64,000 nucleotides of DNA, taken from positions 173,607 to 237,606 of the forward strand of contig JAPPLF010000061.1 of the NCBI GenBank assembly GCA_028874215.1. The letters are read 5' to 3'. The DNA is from Acidobacteriota bacterium. Its GTDB lineage: Bacteria; Acidobacteriota; UBA6911; RPQK01; JAJDTT01. The translations under genes and the position numbers were made by a program. Shown here one piece after another: positions 1 to 8,487 of this stretch. Numbering within the stretch: the first letter of the stretch is position 1; every line of letters starts with the position of its first letter. The notes beneath the pieces were generated by a model. The model had not been told where the DNA came from, ran no database searches, and was given only the letters and a program-made list of their open reading frames with translations.

Positions 1-433
1 CCTTCAGATCGGCCAAGTCGTAGTCCGGCTGCCGCTTGCGGTACAGGGCTTCGAACTGATTCCGGTCCCGAGCCAGCGGACGGTTGTCCATCTGAGTGGA
101 GCGCCGCCAGGCGAGTTCCAGCGGTATCCGGAGGGTCACGGCGATCCCGGACCTGAAGATGAGGTCGCGGTTCGGCGCTTGGGAAAACGCGCCTCCGCCC
201 AGGGCCACCACCGCCGGCTCCCGGTCCCGGACCTCCGCCAGCATTCCGGTTTCCAACTCCCGGAAATGAGCTTCACCCCGAAGATCGAAGATCCGGGGGA
301 TGTCCATCTTCGCGGCGTCCACGATGAGATCATCCAGATCCACGAAGGACCGGCCCAACTGTCCTGCGAGAACCGGCCCCACGGTCGATTTGCCGCTGCC
401 CATGAATCCCACCAGATAAAGGTGTCCCTTCAA
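1..433 (-). CDS. aroK: Shikimate kinase, C-terminus beyond window
   Basis: Phosphorylates shikimate with ATP in the shikimate pathway, in the cytoplasm. About 144 codons are present and the C-terminus lies off the left edge. The Walker A loop GFMGSGKST is at residues 9-17, followed by the aspartates of VDLDDLI (about 31-37), the substrate arginine context of GEAHFRELE, the glycine loop LGGGAF and the lid arginine in NRPLARDR. I chose the TTG at 433-431 as start: it overlaps the aroA stop as TTGA and lies about 10 nt after a GAGGGG. A GTG at 412 is possible but would leave almost nothing before the P-loop. The gene follows aroA directly, so two steps of aromatic amino acid synthesis are co-transcribed. 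Confidence 0.9.
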   Translation of the reverse strand, partial: MKGHLYLVGFMGSGKSTVGPVLAGQLGRSFVDLDDLIVDAAKMDIPRIFDLRGEAHFRELETGMLAEVRDREPAVVALGGGAFSQAPNRDLIFRSGIAVTLRIPLELAWRRSTQMDNRPLARDRNQFEALYRKRQPDYDLADLK

Positions 434-1731
434 CGGCGGCAAATCCCCTCCAAGTGTTGGAAGAAATCAGGATAGGACACGGCCACGCAATCCGGATCGT
501 CCACTTCCACCGGGTCCTCCGCCACCAGGCCCGCCAGGGCGAAGGCCATGGCGATGCGATGATCGCCGAAGGTCCGCACCTGTCCGCCTCGGATGCGGCT
601 GCCGGGAGGAATGACGAACCCGTCCGGGAGCTCGCGGACGTCCACGCCGAGTTCACGCAGATTGACCACGACGGAGTGGATTCGGTCCGACTCCTTGTGG
701 CGCAGTTCCTGGGCGTCTCGAACCTGGAAACCCCGTTCCAGACTGGTCCCCAAGATGGCCAGCGCCGGAATCTCGTCGATGAGCCGGGCCACCCAGTCTC
801 CCGAGATTTGGTTGGGAAACTGCCTTCGGACCTCGGGATCCGCGTGAATCTGCAGATCGCAGACCGGCTCCCCGTTGCTTTCAGTAGCATCGGACCTCTC
901 AACCCGGATGCCAGCCTCTTCCAGCAGCGAGAGGAATCCCGCCCGCGTGGGATTGACGCCGACTCCCCTCAAGGCGATCCGGCTGCCCGGAACCAGCAGG
1001 CCAGCCACCAGGAAGAACAACGCGGAAGAGAAATCCCCTGGAATCCGGAAGTCGACGCCGTGGAGACGGGCGCCTCCCCGCACCCGGAGGCGGGCTCCGT
1101 TCTGAATCAAAGGAGCGCCGAAGAAGGGCAGGGCCCGCTCGGTATGGTCCCGGGACGGCCCCGTCTCCTCCACCTCCGTTTCGCCCTCGGCCATCAGTCC
1201 GGCCAGCAGGACGCACGACTTCACCTGAGCACTGGCGATGGGCAACCGGTACCGGATCCCGGTCAGCCGGCCGCCCCGGATCAGCAGAGGCGGCAAACCC
1301 CCGTCCCGGGCCTCGATCCGGGCGCCCATTCGGATCAGGGGTTCCATGATGCGCTGCATGGGGCGCTGATTGAGAGAAGAATCTCCCTGGACCCGGGAGG
1401 AGAACCGGCCCGCCGCCAGCAGTGCCGAGAGCAGCCGGATGGTGGTCCCGCTGTTCTGAACATCCAGGGTCCGGCGCGGCGCGGTGAAACGCCGCCATCC
1501 CGGGCTGTGGACCTCCACTCGGGAGGCGTTTCGAACCACTCCGGCGCCGAGCGCCTCGATACAGGAGAGAGTGGCCCGGCAGTCTTCACTGGAGGCGAAG
1601 TTGCGGATCCGGGTGGTGCCATCGGCCATGCCCCCCAGAAGGGCGTAACGATGGGAAATGCTCTTGTCTCCCGGCACCCGGACCTCGCCCTCGAGGGGAG
1701 CCCGGACCGGATCGATTCGTCTCGGCGTCAT
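430..1731 (-). CDS. aroA: 3-phosphoshikimate 1-carboxyvinyltransferase (EPSP synthase)
   Basis: Transfers the enolpyruvyl group of PEP to shikimate 3-phosphate. The protein is 433 aa, normal for the family. Visible motifs are [14 protein letters not shown] near residue 20 (phosphoshikimate and PEP binding), [14 protein letters not shown] near 95, GDFSSALFF in the second domain, KESDRIHSV and [13 protein letters not shown] near the C-terminus. The ATG at 1731 overlaps the uvrB TGA as ATGA, and the stop overlaps the aroK start, so uvrB-aroA-aroK reads as one translationally coupled operon. Confidence 0.97.
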   Translation of the reverse strand: MTPRRIDPVRAPLEGEVRVPGDKSISHRYALLGGMADGTTRIRNFASSEDCRATLSCIEALGAGVVRNASRVEVHSPGWRRFTAPRRTLDVQNSGTTIRLLSALLAAGRFSSRVQGDSSLNQRPMQRIMEPLIRMGARIEARDGGLPPLLIRGGRLTGIRYRLPIASAQVKSCVLLAGLMAEGETEVEETGPSRDHTERALPFFGAPLIQNGARLRVRGGARLHGVDFRIPGDFSSALFFLVAGLLVPGSRIALRGVGVNPTRAGFLSLLEEAGIRVERSDATESNGEPVCDLQIHADPEVRRQFPNQISGDWVARLIDEIPALAILGTSLERGFQVRDAQELRHKESDRIHSVVVNLRELGVDVRELPDGFVIPPGSRIRGGQVRTFGDHRIAMAFALAGLVAEDPVEVDDPDCVAVSYPDFFQHLEGICRR

Positions 1732-3818
1732 CCGGCACCCTGCCCCTGGGCCATGGCCTCCGGGCCGCCCGCCAGTTGGAGGTGAGTCTCCCGCAACAGC
1801 TTGATCCGATCCCGCAATTGGGCCGCTTTCTCGAACTCGAACTTCTGGGCCGCCTGCTTCATTTCGTCGCTCAGCTTGAGTATCTCCTGCTCGATCTCCT
1901 GGGGGGAACCGTACCGGTCCACCTCCTCGGCCACCAGCGGGATTTCATAGTAGTCCAGTTGGGTCATCTCCAACAGCGTCGCGTCCACGGGCTTGACGAT
2001 GCTCTCCGGAGTGATCCCGTTCTCGTTGTTGTAGTCGCGCTGCAGATCCCGGCGCCTCCCCGTCTCTTCAATGGCATGGCGCATGGACCGGGTGACGACG
2101 TCGGCGTACATGATGACCTTCCCGTTGACGTTTCGAGCCGCCCGCCCCGAAGTCTGGATCAGAGACGTGCCGCTGCGCAGAAACCCTTCCTTGTCGGCGT
2201 CCAGCACCGCCACCAGCGAGACCTCGGGCAGGTCCAGGCCCTCGCGCAACAGGTTCACTCCCACCAGGACGTCGAACCGGCCCAGGCGCAGATCCCGCAG
2301 CAGCTTGACCCGGTCCAACGTATCCACTTCCGAATGAAGGTAACGGACCATGACGCCGATCTCGGTGTAGTACTCGGTCAACTCCTCGGCCATCCGCTTG
2401 GTCAAGGTGGTGACCAGGACCCGCTCCCCGCGGTCGGCCCGGCTCCGAATCTCTTCCAGCAGGTCGTCGATCTGGTTGCGGACCGGGCGCACTTCGATTT
2501 CCGGATCCATGAGGCCGGTGGGGCGAATGATCTGCTCCACCACCTCCCCTCCGCACTCCTCCAGCTCGAAATCGGCCGGCGTGGCCGAAACGTAGAGGGT
2601 CGGAGGACGGCGGAGCTCGAACTCGGCGAAGTTCAAGGGCCGATTGTCGAGAGCCGAGGGGAGGCGAAACCCGTACTTCACCAGGTTCAACTTTCGGGAC
2701 CGGTCTCCCTCGTACATGCCCCGGACCTGGGGGACGGTCACGTGGCTCTCGTCGATGAAGATGAGCGATTCCTTCGGCAGGTAGTCCATGAGCGTGGGCG
2801 GAGCCTGTCCCGGGAGGCGGCCGGTGAGGTGCCGGGAATAGTTCTCGATCCCCCGGCAGTAGCCGACGGTCCGCATCATCTCCAGGTCGAAAAGGGTCCG
2901 CTGCCGGACCCTCTCGGCTTCCATCAGCCGTCCTTCTTCCTCGAGCCGGCCGTGGTGCTCCGCCAGCTCATCCCGGATGCTCTCCATGGCGCGTTCCCGC
3001 TGCTCCTCGGGCATCACGTAGTGGGAACGGGGATAGATGGGAATCCGGGGATGGCGTTTCTGCGTCTGTCCGGTCAAGGGATCGAACTGGAAGATCCCGT
3101 CCACCTCGTCGCCGAACAGCTCGATCCGGATGCCGTAGTCCCCGTAGGAAGGGACCACCTCGACCATGTCCCCCCGGGCCCGGAAGGTCCCCCGGGCCAG
3201 ATCCAGGTCGGTCCGCTCGTACTGGATGTCCACCAACCTGCGCAGGAGCGCCTGGCGGGAGATCCGCTGTCCCTCGCTCAGCATGAGCAGCATCCCATAG
3301 TAGGCCTCGGGAGACCCCAGTCCGTAGATGCAGCTCACGCTGCAGACGATGATGCAGTCCCGGCGCTCGAACAGGGATCGGGTCGCCGAGTGCCGCAGCC
3401 GGTCGATCTCGTCGTTGATCAGCGCTTCCTTCTCGATGTAGGTGTCGGTGGAGGCGATGTAGGCTTCCGGCTGGTAATAGTCGTAGTAGCTGACGAAGTA
3501 CTCCACCGCGTTCTCGGGGAAGAAGTTCCGGAACTCCTGGTAGAGCTGGGCGGCCAGCGTCTTGTTGTGACTCAGGACCAGAGTGGTCCGATTGACCCGC
3601 TCGATGACGCGGGCCATGGTGAAGGTCTTCCCCGACCCGGTGACTCCCAGCAGAACCTGGCTCCGCCGGCCTTCCCGGATGCCCCCGACCAACGCCTCGA
3701 TGGCCCGGTCCTGATCCCGGCTGGGAGTGAACGGACTACTGAGCCGGAAGGGGGCGGAAGAGGGCGCCGCCTCCCCGTAGTTCACACCGGCATAGGAGAT
3801 CCCCTGCGGATCGGCCAT
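1728..3818 (-). CDS. uvrB: Excinuclease ABC subunit B
   Basis: Damage-verification helicase of nucleotide excision repair, acting with UvrA and UvrC. The protein is 696 aa from the ATG at 3818; a GTG two codons upstream is an alternative. It has the Walker A motif GVTGSGKT near residue 60, the beta-hairpin region [20 protein letters not shown], the DESH helicase motif ([11 protein letters not shown]), SATPADFE, the motif VI segment QTSGRAARN and a C-terminal UVR domain ([16 protein letters not shown]) that contacts UvrC. No Shine-Dalgarno sequence is visible, but a perfect TATAAT ends 8 nt before the ATG, so a leaderless message is possible. It is first in the uvrB-aroA-aroK operon. No LexA-type box was recognised. 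Confidence 0.97.
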   Translation of the reverse strand: MADPQGISYAGVNYGEAAPSSAPFRLSSPFTPSRDQDRAIEALVGGIREGRRSQVLLGVTGSGKTFTMARVIERVNRTTLVLSHNKTLAAQLYQEFRNFFPENAVEYFVSYYDYYQPEAYIASTDTYIEKEALINDEIDRLRHSATRSLFERRDCIIVCSVSCIYGLGSPEAYYGMLLMLSEGQRISRQALLRRLVDIQYERTDLDLARGTFRARGDMVEVVPSYGDYGIRIELFGDEVDGIFQFDPLTGQTQKRHPRIPIYPRSHYVMPEEQRERAMESIRDELAEHHGRLEEEGRLMEAERVRQRTLFDLEMMRTVGYCRGIENYSRHLTGRLPGQAPPTLMDYLPKESLIFIDESHVTVPQVRGMYEGDRSRKLNLVKYGFRLPSALDNRPLNFAEFELRRPPTLYVSATPADFELEECGGEVVEQIIRPTGLMDPEIEVRPVRNQIDDLLEEIRSRADRGERVLVTTLTKRMAEELTEYYTEIGVMVRYLHSEVDTLDRVKLLRDLRLGRFDVLVGVNLLREGLDLPEVSLVAVLDADKEGFLRSGTSLIQTSGRAARNVNGKVIMYADVVTRSMRHAIEETGRRRDLQRDYNNENGITPESIVKPVDATLLEMTQLDYYEIPLVAEEVDRYGSPQEIEQEILKLSDEMKQAAQKFEFEKAAQLRDRIKLLRETHLQLAGGPEAMAQGQGAG

Positions 3819-3826
3819 GAGCACGC

Positions 3827-3832
3827 ATTATA
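3827..3832 (-). promoter_or_regulatory. Candidate -10 box of uvrB
   Basis: TATAAT on the minus strand, ending 8 nt before the uvrB ATG at 3818. I see no convincing -35. If real, transcription would begin about 2 nt before the start codon. Confidence 0.4.
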
Positions 3833-3843
3833 GAAAACCGGGG

Positions 3844-3870
3844 GGAGCGGCGTGTTTCACGCGCCGAGTC
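3844..3870 (+). repeat. 27-bp palindromic repeat, copy A
   Basis: A unit of GGAGC, GGCGTG, loop TTT, CACGCGCC, GAGTC. It matches in length and in fixed end positions (GGAGC at 1-5, GCCGA at 20-24) the units at 5615, 30984 and 39746. The arms pair with one G-T wobble. It lies in the uvrB upstream region. Confidence 0.55.
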
Positions 3871-3891
3871 CCGTAGCAACACCGAAAAACG

Positions 3892-3915
3892 GGTCAAGTC
3901 CTCTGGGACTTGACC
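3892..3915. terminator. Perfect 10-bp inverted repeat with T-tract on minus side
   Basis: GGTCAAGTCC (3892-3901), loop TCTG, GGACTTGACC (3906-3915). Read on the minus strand the stem is followed by CGTTTTT, the shape of an intrinsic terminator for any transcript running left out of the toxin-antitoxin region. On the plus strand its right arm contains the TTGACC -35 box of the antitoxin promoter, so it could equally be an operator. Confidence 0.5.
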
Positions 3916-3948
3916 TTCCGCTCCGTACAAACTAGTCTTATTCCTAGT
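3910..3948 (+). promoter_or_regulatory. Candidate promoter and operator of the toxin-antitoxin pair
   Basis: TTGACC (3910-3915), a 17-bp spacer, then TAGTCT (3933-3938). Overlapping and following the -10 is the inverted repeat ACTAG (3931-3935) and CTAGT (3944-3948), a plausible autoregulatory site for the Phd-type antitoxin. This rests on sequence pattern alone. Confidence 0.4.
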
Positions 3949-3974
3949 CAGTACCAGCCCAACCGGAGGAACCC

Positions 3975-4235
3975 ATGAGCAACGTCTGGCAGGTACAGGA
4001 GGCTAAGGCGCGTTTCAGCGAACTGCTGGCGACGAGCCTCGCCGAAGGACCGCAAATCGTCACGAAGCGAGGCGTTGAGACGGCGGTGCTTGTCCCCATC
4101 GAGCAGTGGCGCCGACTGGAGAAAATGGCGAAGCCGAACCTCAAGGAACTTCTTCTCGCTCCCGGGCCGCGCACTGAAGCACTGGTGCCGCCGCGTCGAG
4201 AACTCCGTAAACGTGCGGCTCCACATTTCGAGTAG
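3975..4235 (+). CDS. Type II antitoxin, Phd/YefM family
   Basis: An 86-aa antitoxin expected to bind and neutralise the PIN toxin encoded just downstream and to repress its own promoter. The N-terminal pattern WQVQEAKARFSELL and the block VTKRGVETAVLVPIEQWRRL are typical of the Phd/YefM fold (about residues 4-50). The C-terminal tail is proline- and arginine-rich and would be the toxin-wrapping segment. The ATG at 3975 follows GGAGG by 7 nt. The stop lies 4 nt before the toxin GTG. Confidence 0.85.
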   Translation: MSNVWQVQEAKARFSELLATSLAEGPQIVTKRGVETAVLVPIEQWRRLEKMAKPNLKELLLAPGPRTEALVPPRRELRKRAAPHFE

Positions 4236-4239
4236 GACA

Positions 4240-4662
4240 GTGTTTCTTCTCGACACCAACATCGTCTCCGAGTTGCGTCGACCCATTCCGCACCAATCAA
4301 CGCTGCACTGGATCAGGCGTGTGCCCGCCGAACAGTTGTACCTTTCCTCCGTCACGATAGGCGAAATTCAAGCAGGAATTGAAATCACACGTGAGCAGGA
4401 CGCCGTCAAAGCAAGGGAACTGGAGGCATGGCTCAACGGCGTCATCGCCACGTACCACATACTGGCGGTGGACGCCGCTGTCTTTCGGGAGTGGGCGAAG
4501 CTGATGCACCGGCGATCGGACACCTTGATGCAGGATGCCATGATCGCTGCCGTGGCGATCGTCCACAGGCTGACGGTAGCGACCCGAAATGTGCGGGATT
4601 TCGAGCATTTCGGCGTTCCGATCGTCAATCCTTTCGCGGACCAACGCGGGGAGACGGGATGA
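4240..4662 (+). CDS. PIN-domain ribonuclease toxin (VapC-like)
   Basis: A 140-aa PIN domain with the expected acidic residues: D5 in [10 protein letters not shown]42 in [10 protein letters not shown]99 in LMQDAMIAA and D120 in [10 protein letters not shown]. Family members cut tRNA or other RNA with Mg2+. The GTG at 4240 is used because the preceding in-frame sequence is the antitoxin gene read in another frame. The stop codon overlaps the ATG of the next gene as ATGA, so translation of the toxin and of the sugar-nucleotide enzyme appears coupled, which is unusual for a toxin gene. Confidence 0.85.
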   Translation: MFLLDTNIVSELRRPIPHQSTLHWIRRVPAEQLYLSSVTIGEIQAGIEITREQDAVKARELEAWLNGVIATYHILAVDAAVFREWAKLMHRRSDTLMQDAMIAAVAIVHRLTVATRNVRDFEHFGVPIVNPFADQRGETG

Positions 4663-5612
4663 TCCGGGAACGGATACTGGTAGCGGGAGGCGCCGGATTC
4701 ATCGGCAGCCACCTCTGCGAATCGCTGCTCCGGCAGGGCGCGGACGTGCTCTGCCTGGACAACCTGTTCTCGGGCAGCCGGCGCAACATCCTCCCGCTCA
4801 CGGAACACCCGTACTTCGAGTTCATCCGCCACGACGTGACCCAGCCGATCCTTTTGGAGGTGGACCGGATCTACAACCTGGCCTCGCCGGCGGCGCCGGT
4901 GCACTACCAGTACAACCCGGTCAAGACGGTGAAGACCAACGTCATGGGCACCCTCAACCTCCTGGGCCTGGCCAAGAGGGTCGGGGCCCGGATCCTTCAG
5001 GCCAGCACTTCGGAAGTTTACGGAGACCCCCTGGTCCATCCCCAGCGGGAGGACTACTGGGGCAACGTGAACCCCATCGGTCCTCGAAGCTGCTATGACG
5101 AGGGGAAGCGGGTGGCCGAATCCCTGATGATCAATTACCGGCGCCAGAACGGCGTCGACGTGAGGATCGCCCGCATCTTCAACACCTACGGGCCGCGAAT
5201 GTCGGAGGTGGACGGACGGGTCGTCAGCAACTTCATGGTCCAGGCGCTTCGGGGAGAGCCCCTGACCGTCTACGGAGACGGGTCCCAGACCCGCTCCTTC
5301 TGTTTCGTCTCCGACATGGTTGCGGGGCTTGAGCAACTCATGGACGCCGATCGGGTCCCCGGACCGGTCAACCTGGGCAGTCCCCAAGAGTGTTCCATCC
5401 TGTCGTTGGCGAAGCTGATCCTGGAACTCACCAGCTCGAAATCCGAGATCCGGTTCGGAGTGATTCCGGAGGACGACCCGGTCCGGCGGCAGCCCGACAT
5501 CGGCCGGGCGGAACGGCATCTGGATTGGCAACCGTTCGTGGACCTGAGGGAAGGACTTCAGCGGACCATCCCGTACTACGAGGAAATCTTGGCCCGCAAC
5601 CCGACGGGGTGA
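4659..5612 (+). CDS. UDP-glucuronate decarboxylase (UDP-xylose synthase), extended SDR
   Basis: 317 aa. Converts UDP-glucuronate to UDP-xylose with bound NAD, for envelope or capsular polysaccharide. The NAD loop GGAGFIGS is at residues 10-17, STSEVYGDP supplies the catalytic Ser/Thr region, and the Tyr-x-x-x-Lys pair is Y146/K150 (SCYDEGKR). Segments [10 protein letters not shown] and [14 protein letters not shown] are characteristic of this subfamily, which makes it more likely than a dTDP-glucose dehydratase. The ATG at 4659 follows GGGGAG by 5 nt and overlaps the toxin stop. No glycosyltransferase gene is nearby. Confidence 0.88.
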   Translation: MIRERILVAGGAGFIGSHLCESLLRQGADVLCLDNLFSGSRRNILPLTEHPYFEFIRHDVTQPILLEVDRIYNLASPAAPVHYQYNPVKTVKTNVMGTLNLLGLAKRVGARILQASTSEVYGDPLVHPQREDYWGNVNPIGPRSCYDEGKRVAESLMINYRRQNGVDVRIARIFNTYGPRMSEVDGRVVSNFMVQALRGEPLTVYGDGSQTRSFCFVSDMVAGLEQLMDADRVPGPVNLGSPQECSILSLAKLILELTSSKSEIRFGVIPEDDPVRRQPDIGRAERHLDWQPFVDLREGLQRTIPYYEEILARNPTG

Positions 5613-5614
5613 AT

Positions 5615-5668
5615 GGAGCGGCGGCACGCAACCGCCGAAACGGAGCGCCGATAGCCGATCGCCGGCCT
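5615..5668 (+). repeat. 27-bp palindromic repeat, copies B1 and B2
   Basis: Two units in exact 27-bp register: 5615-5641 (GGAGC, GGCGG, loop CACGCAA, CCGCC, GAAAC) and a degraded second unit 5642-5668 that begins GGAGC and keeps GCC at positions 20-22. It starts 2 nt after the decarboxylase stop codon. Confidence 0.55.
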
Positions 5669-5691
5669 CCGTTCAACCTCCAAGGCATCCA

Positions 5692-5775
5692 GGGAACGGG
5701 CGAATCATCTTCCGCTTCGAAGCAGGCGACGCGTACGATGTCGACCTGGTCGACGACCACTGGGAGGTCCCATCC
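5692..5775 (+). pseudogene. Remnant of a HigB-type toxin C-terminus
   Basis: Reading in the antitoxin frame without a stop, this stretch encodes [19 protein letters not shown] followed by VDDHW, which closely resembles the C-terminal strand pair of RelE/HigB toxins (consensus RI.FR...GDAYDV...DYH). The rest of the toxin is missing: upstream lies the palindromic repeat, and no full toxin frame is present. I infer a 5' deletion that left an antitoxin without its toxin. Confidence 0.55.
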
Positions 5776-6150
5776 ATGGCCATGAAGAATCCGCCGCATC
5801 CCGGCCGCAGTATCAAAAGGAACTGTCTTGATCCGCTCGGTCTGAGCGTCACGGAGGCGGCGAAGGTGTTGGGCGTGGCGCGTCGGACCCTCTCCCGCGT
5901 ATTGAACGGCCGAGCCGCCGTTTCACCGGCAATGGCCATTCGACTGGAGAAAGCCGGATGGTCCAACGCCGAGTTCTGGCTGCGCCGGCAGACCGCGTAC
6001 GATCTGGCGCAGGCCCGCAAGAACGAACACCGGATCAAGATCAAGCCCTACCCGCCACCCGTCACTCCCCAGGAGACATCGTCCACGTCGCGGGTGCGCG
6101 AGTCGCCGCCATCGTCAAGATCTTCGTCCGTCAACGAAGGCGGATACTGA
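5776..6150 (+). CDS. HigA-family antitoxin / XRE-type DNA-binding protein (orphan)
   Basis: 124 aa. The N-terminus [16 protein letters not shown] and the helix-turn-helix region [20 protein letters not shown] and [18 protein letters not shown] match the HigA antitoxin family, followed by the family segment [16 protein letters not shown]. The last 40 or so residues are serine- and proline-rich and look non-homologous, possibly out-of-frame drift. An alternative ATG lies at 5782. The cognate toxin appears only as a fragment directly upstream, so this is probably a free-standing regulator or a decaying gene. Confidence 0.8.
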   Translation: MAMKNPPHPGRSIKRNCLDPLGLSVTEAAKVLGVARRTLSRVLNGRAAVSPAMAIRLEKAGWSNAEFWLRRQTAYDLAQARKNEHRIKIKPYPPPVTPQETSSTSRVRESPPSSRSSSVNEGGY

Positions 6151-6275
6151 CCTGCTGTTGCAAGCTCATCGATACCGTCCGGACTACGCCGTTTCACCGG
6201 GCTCGAGCCAAAGCCCCGGCAGCCAATTCGTTCGCCGGGCAGGAGGGGGGACAGGAAAGTCCTCTCCAATTCCCG

Positions 6276-6304
6276 TCGAACGCCGGGATTCGGTCTGCTA
6301 GAAT
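6276..6304 (+). promoter_or_regulatory. Candidate extended -10 promoter of the nuo operon
   Basis: TGCTAGAAT (6296-6304) fits an extended -10 (TGN plus TAGAAT). A weak -35, TCGAAC, lies 17 bp upstream. It is about 50 bp before the nuoA start in an otherwise empty 200-bp gap. Confidence 0.4.
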
Positions 6305-6355
6305 AGGCACCCGTACGGCGAACGGGTCCCGGATGGGACTTTCCCCAAGGAGAAC

Positions 6356-6715
6356 GTGGTGCTCGGATCCTACATTCCCATTTTGATCTTCATCCTGGTG
6401 GCCATCACCCTTCCCGTCGTGGGACTGCTGGTGGGCAGGCTCCTACGGCCCCATCTGCCCACCGCCGACAAGCTGATGCCCTACGAATGCGGCGTCGACC
6501 CCGTCGACGACGCCAGAGGCCGATTTTCGGTGCGCTTCTACATCATCGCCATCCTCTTCGTCATCTTCGACGTGGAGACGATCTTCCTCTTTCCCTGGGC
6601 GGTCATCTACGACAAGCTGGCCCTCTTCGGGTTCATCGAGATGGTCATCTTCCTGGGGATTCTGATCGTGGGCTATTTCTACGTCTGGAAGAAGGGCGCA
6701 CTGGAATGGGCATAG
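6356..6715 (+). CDS. nuoA: NADH-quinone oxidoreductase subunit A
   Basis: 119 aa, three predicted membrane helices. Small membrane subunit of complex I at the junction with the peripheral arm. The conserved segments YECGVDPVDDARGRFSVRFY and FVIFDVETIFLFPWAV contain the conserved cysteine loop and the acidic DVE of helix 2. Two consecutive GTG codons (6356, 6359) can serve as start; AAGGAG at 6348-6353 favours the second by spacing. First gene of the nuo operon. Confidence 0.96.
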   Translation: MVLGSYIPILIFILVAITLPVVGLLVGRLLRPHLPTADKLMPYECGVDPVDDARGRFSVRFYIIAILFVIFDVETIFLFPWAVIYDKLALFGFIEMVIFLGILIVGYFYVWKKGALEWA

Positions 6716-6815
6716 GAGCCCGTGGTACAAATCCCGCTGAGCCCGACCGGGGCGGAGCGGGACTTTCGCCACGGACTCTCGAACCGTTTCCGATCAACCT
6801 GACCGAGGTCGAAAC

Positions 6816-7304
6816 ATGGACCGGAGCATAGAGAAGAACGTCATCACCACGACGGCCGACTCGGTTTTCAACTGGGCGCGGAAGTCCTCCCTCTGGCCCA
6901 TGACTTTCGGCTTGGCCTGCTGCGCCATCGAGATGATGGCCACCGGCGCCTCCCGGTTCGACATGGACCGGTTCGGTGCCGGCATCTTCCGGCCCTCGCC
7001 GCGCCAGTCCGACCTGATCATCGTGGCCGGGACCGTGACCCTGAAGATGGCCGAGGTGATCCAGCGGCTCTACGAGCAGATGCCGGATCCCAAGTGGGTC
7101 ATCTCCATGGGAGCCTGCTCCAGCGCCGGAGGCCCGTTCGACACCTATTCGACCTTGCAGGGAGTGGATAAAGTCATACCGGTGGACGTGTACATACCGG
7201 GGTGTCCGCCGCGGCCCGAGGCGCTTCTGTACGGACTCATGCGTCTCCAGGACAAGATCGATCTGATGAGTATCACGGACAAGCCGGAGCCGCGGGCCAG
7301 CTAG
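6816..7304 (+). CDS. nuoB: NADH-quinone oxidoreductase subunit B
   Basis: 162 aa. Carries the terminal [4Fe-4S] cluster N2 that reduces quinone. The four ligand cysteines are visible: C35 and C36 (GLACCAIEM), C101 ([10 protein letters not shown]) and C130 ([10 protein letters not shown]). The basic loop [19 protein letters not shown] is at about 48-65. The gap to nuoA is 100 bp with no gene. The next gene, nuoC, starts 34 bp downstream. Confidence 0.97.
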   Translation: MDRSIEKNVITTTADSVFNWARKSSLWPMTFGLACCAIEMMATGASRFDMDRFGAGIFRPSPRQSDLIIVAGTVTLKMAEVIQRLYEQMPDPKWVISMGACSSAGGPFDTYSTLQGVDKVIPVDVYIPGCPPRPEALLYGLMRLQDKIDLMSITDKPEPRAS

Positions 7305-7338
7305 ATTCCCCTGTAGCCCTTCCCAATCCTTCTTGAAG

Positions 7339-8484
7339 ATGGACGAAGAAACCAAGGCCAGGAAGAGCAACACAGGCGGCGATAAGCCCAAGCGGGCCCG
7401 CCGCAAGTCGAGGATTGCGGGTTACCGTCCCAAGCCGAAGATTCGGACCGCCCGACCCAAGCGGGAGACTCCTGCCGCCCCTTCCGAGGAAGAAATCCGG
7501 GCTGCCGTCCCTGTCGAGGAAAAGACTCCGGCTGCCCCTCCGGTGAAGGAAACCCCGGCTCCCCCTTCCGAGGAGGAAACCGCGGCTGCTCCCGAGAAAG
7601 AGACCCCGGCTACCCGGCCCAAGCGAAGGCCCCGGACCCGCCCCAGACCAAGGCTCCGGGGTGCCCGGCCCAGACCGAAGATCCGGTCCCGGGCAGCGGA
7701 AGAGACCCCGGCTGCGCCCGCCGGTGAAGAGGCTCCGGCCGCCCGGCCCAAGCGAAGGCCCCGGCCTGCGCGGCCCAAGCCCAGGATCCGGGCCCGCACC
7801 AAGAGCGAGACGACCGCTGACAGTACCGACGGAGAGGCCCCCGCCGCCCGGCCCAAGCCCAAGGCCCGGACCGCCCGGACCGCGGGGAAGAGACCGGTTC
7901 GCAAACGGCCGCTCCGCAAGCGTCCGCTCCGCAAGCGGCGGCCTCGCAAGGCGAGAAAGAAGGGGCCAAGCTACGAGGACCTGAAGGAAGATGCCCTGCT
8001 GGAAGGCCTGAAAAAGCAGTTCCCGGGGGAGATCCTCTCGGGACAGTCGTTCCTGGGCCAGAGCATCTATACGGTGAAGCCGGGCGTCCTCTACGACGTC
8101 ATGCTGTCCCTTCGGGACCATTCCGAATCGCCTTTCGACTACATGATCGACATCTCGGCCCTGGATTACCTGGGAGACCAGGAGCGGTTCCTGATGGTCT
8201 ACCAGCTCTATTCCTACGCCGCGAAGAGGCTGCTCCGCGTCAAGAGCCGGTTTGCGGAAGGCGATCCGGTTCCGTCCATGACCTCCATCTGGAAGACCGC
8301 CGACTGGCTGGAGCGGGAGGTCTACGACATGTTCGGGATTCTGTTCTCCGGCCATCCCGATCTGAAACGCATTCTCCTGCCCGAGGACTGGCACGGATTT
8401 CCGCTGCGGAAGGACTACGACATCAAACTGCAGGACCAGAGCTGGATCCGCAATCACCTGAAGATCAGAAAGACCCCCGACTAA
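7339..8484 (+). CDS. nuoC: NADH-quinone oxidoreductase subunit C with long basic N-terminal extension
   Basis: 381 aa from the ATG at 7339 (a TTG lies two codons earlier). Residues from about 211 onward are a normal NuoC domain of about 170 aa, ending in the family signature [28 protein letters not shown] and FPLRKDY; it docks to NuoD in the peripheral arm. Residues 1-210 are a low-complexity tail alternating basic blocks ([12 protein letters not shown]) with acidic/Ala/Pro blocks ([10 protein letters not shown]) and ending in [17 protein letters not shown], like a histone H1 tail. The frame is open throughout and no in-frame Met occurs between the tail and the middle of the NuoC domain, so the tail is probably translated. 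No clear ribosome site precedes 7339. Confidence 0.93.
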   Translation: MDEETKARKSNTGGDKPKRARRKSRIAGYRPKPKIRTARPKRETPAAPSEEEIRAAVPVEEKTPAAPPVKETPAPPSEEETAAAPEKETPATRPKRRPRTRPRPRLRGARPRPKIRSRAAEETPAAPAGEEAPAARPKRRPRPARPKPRIRARTKSETTADSTDGEAPAARPKPKARTARTAGKRPVRKRPLRKRPLRKRRPRKARKKGPSYEDLKEDALLEGLKKQFPGEILSGQSFLGQSIYTVKPGVLYDVMLSLRDHSESPFDYMIDISALDYLGDQERFLMVYQLYSYAAKRLLRVKSRFAEGDPVPSMTSIWKTADWLEREVYDMFGILFSGHPDLKRILLPEDWHGFPLRKDYDIKLQDQSWIRNHLKIRKTPD

Positions 8485-8487
8485 CCC

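Noticed and set aside
4368..5627. Long minus-strand frame of 419 codons opposite the decarboxylase gene
   Set aside because: Composition is that of an antisense shadow (rich in Pro, His, Asp, Gly), with no motif; the plus strand holds a clear SDR enzyme.
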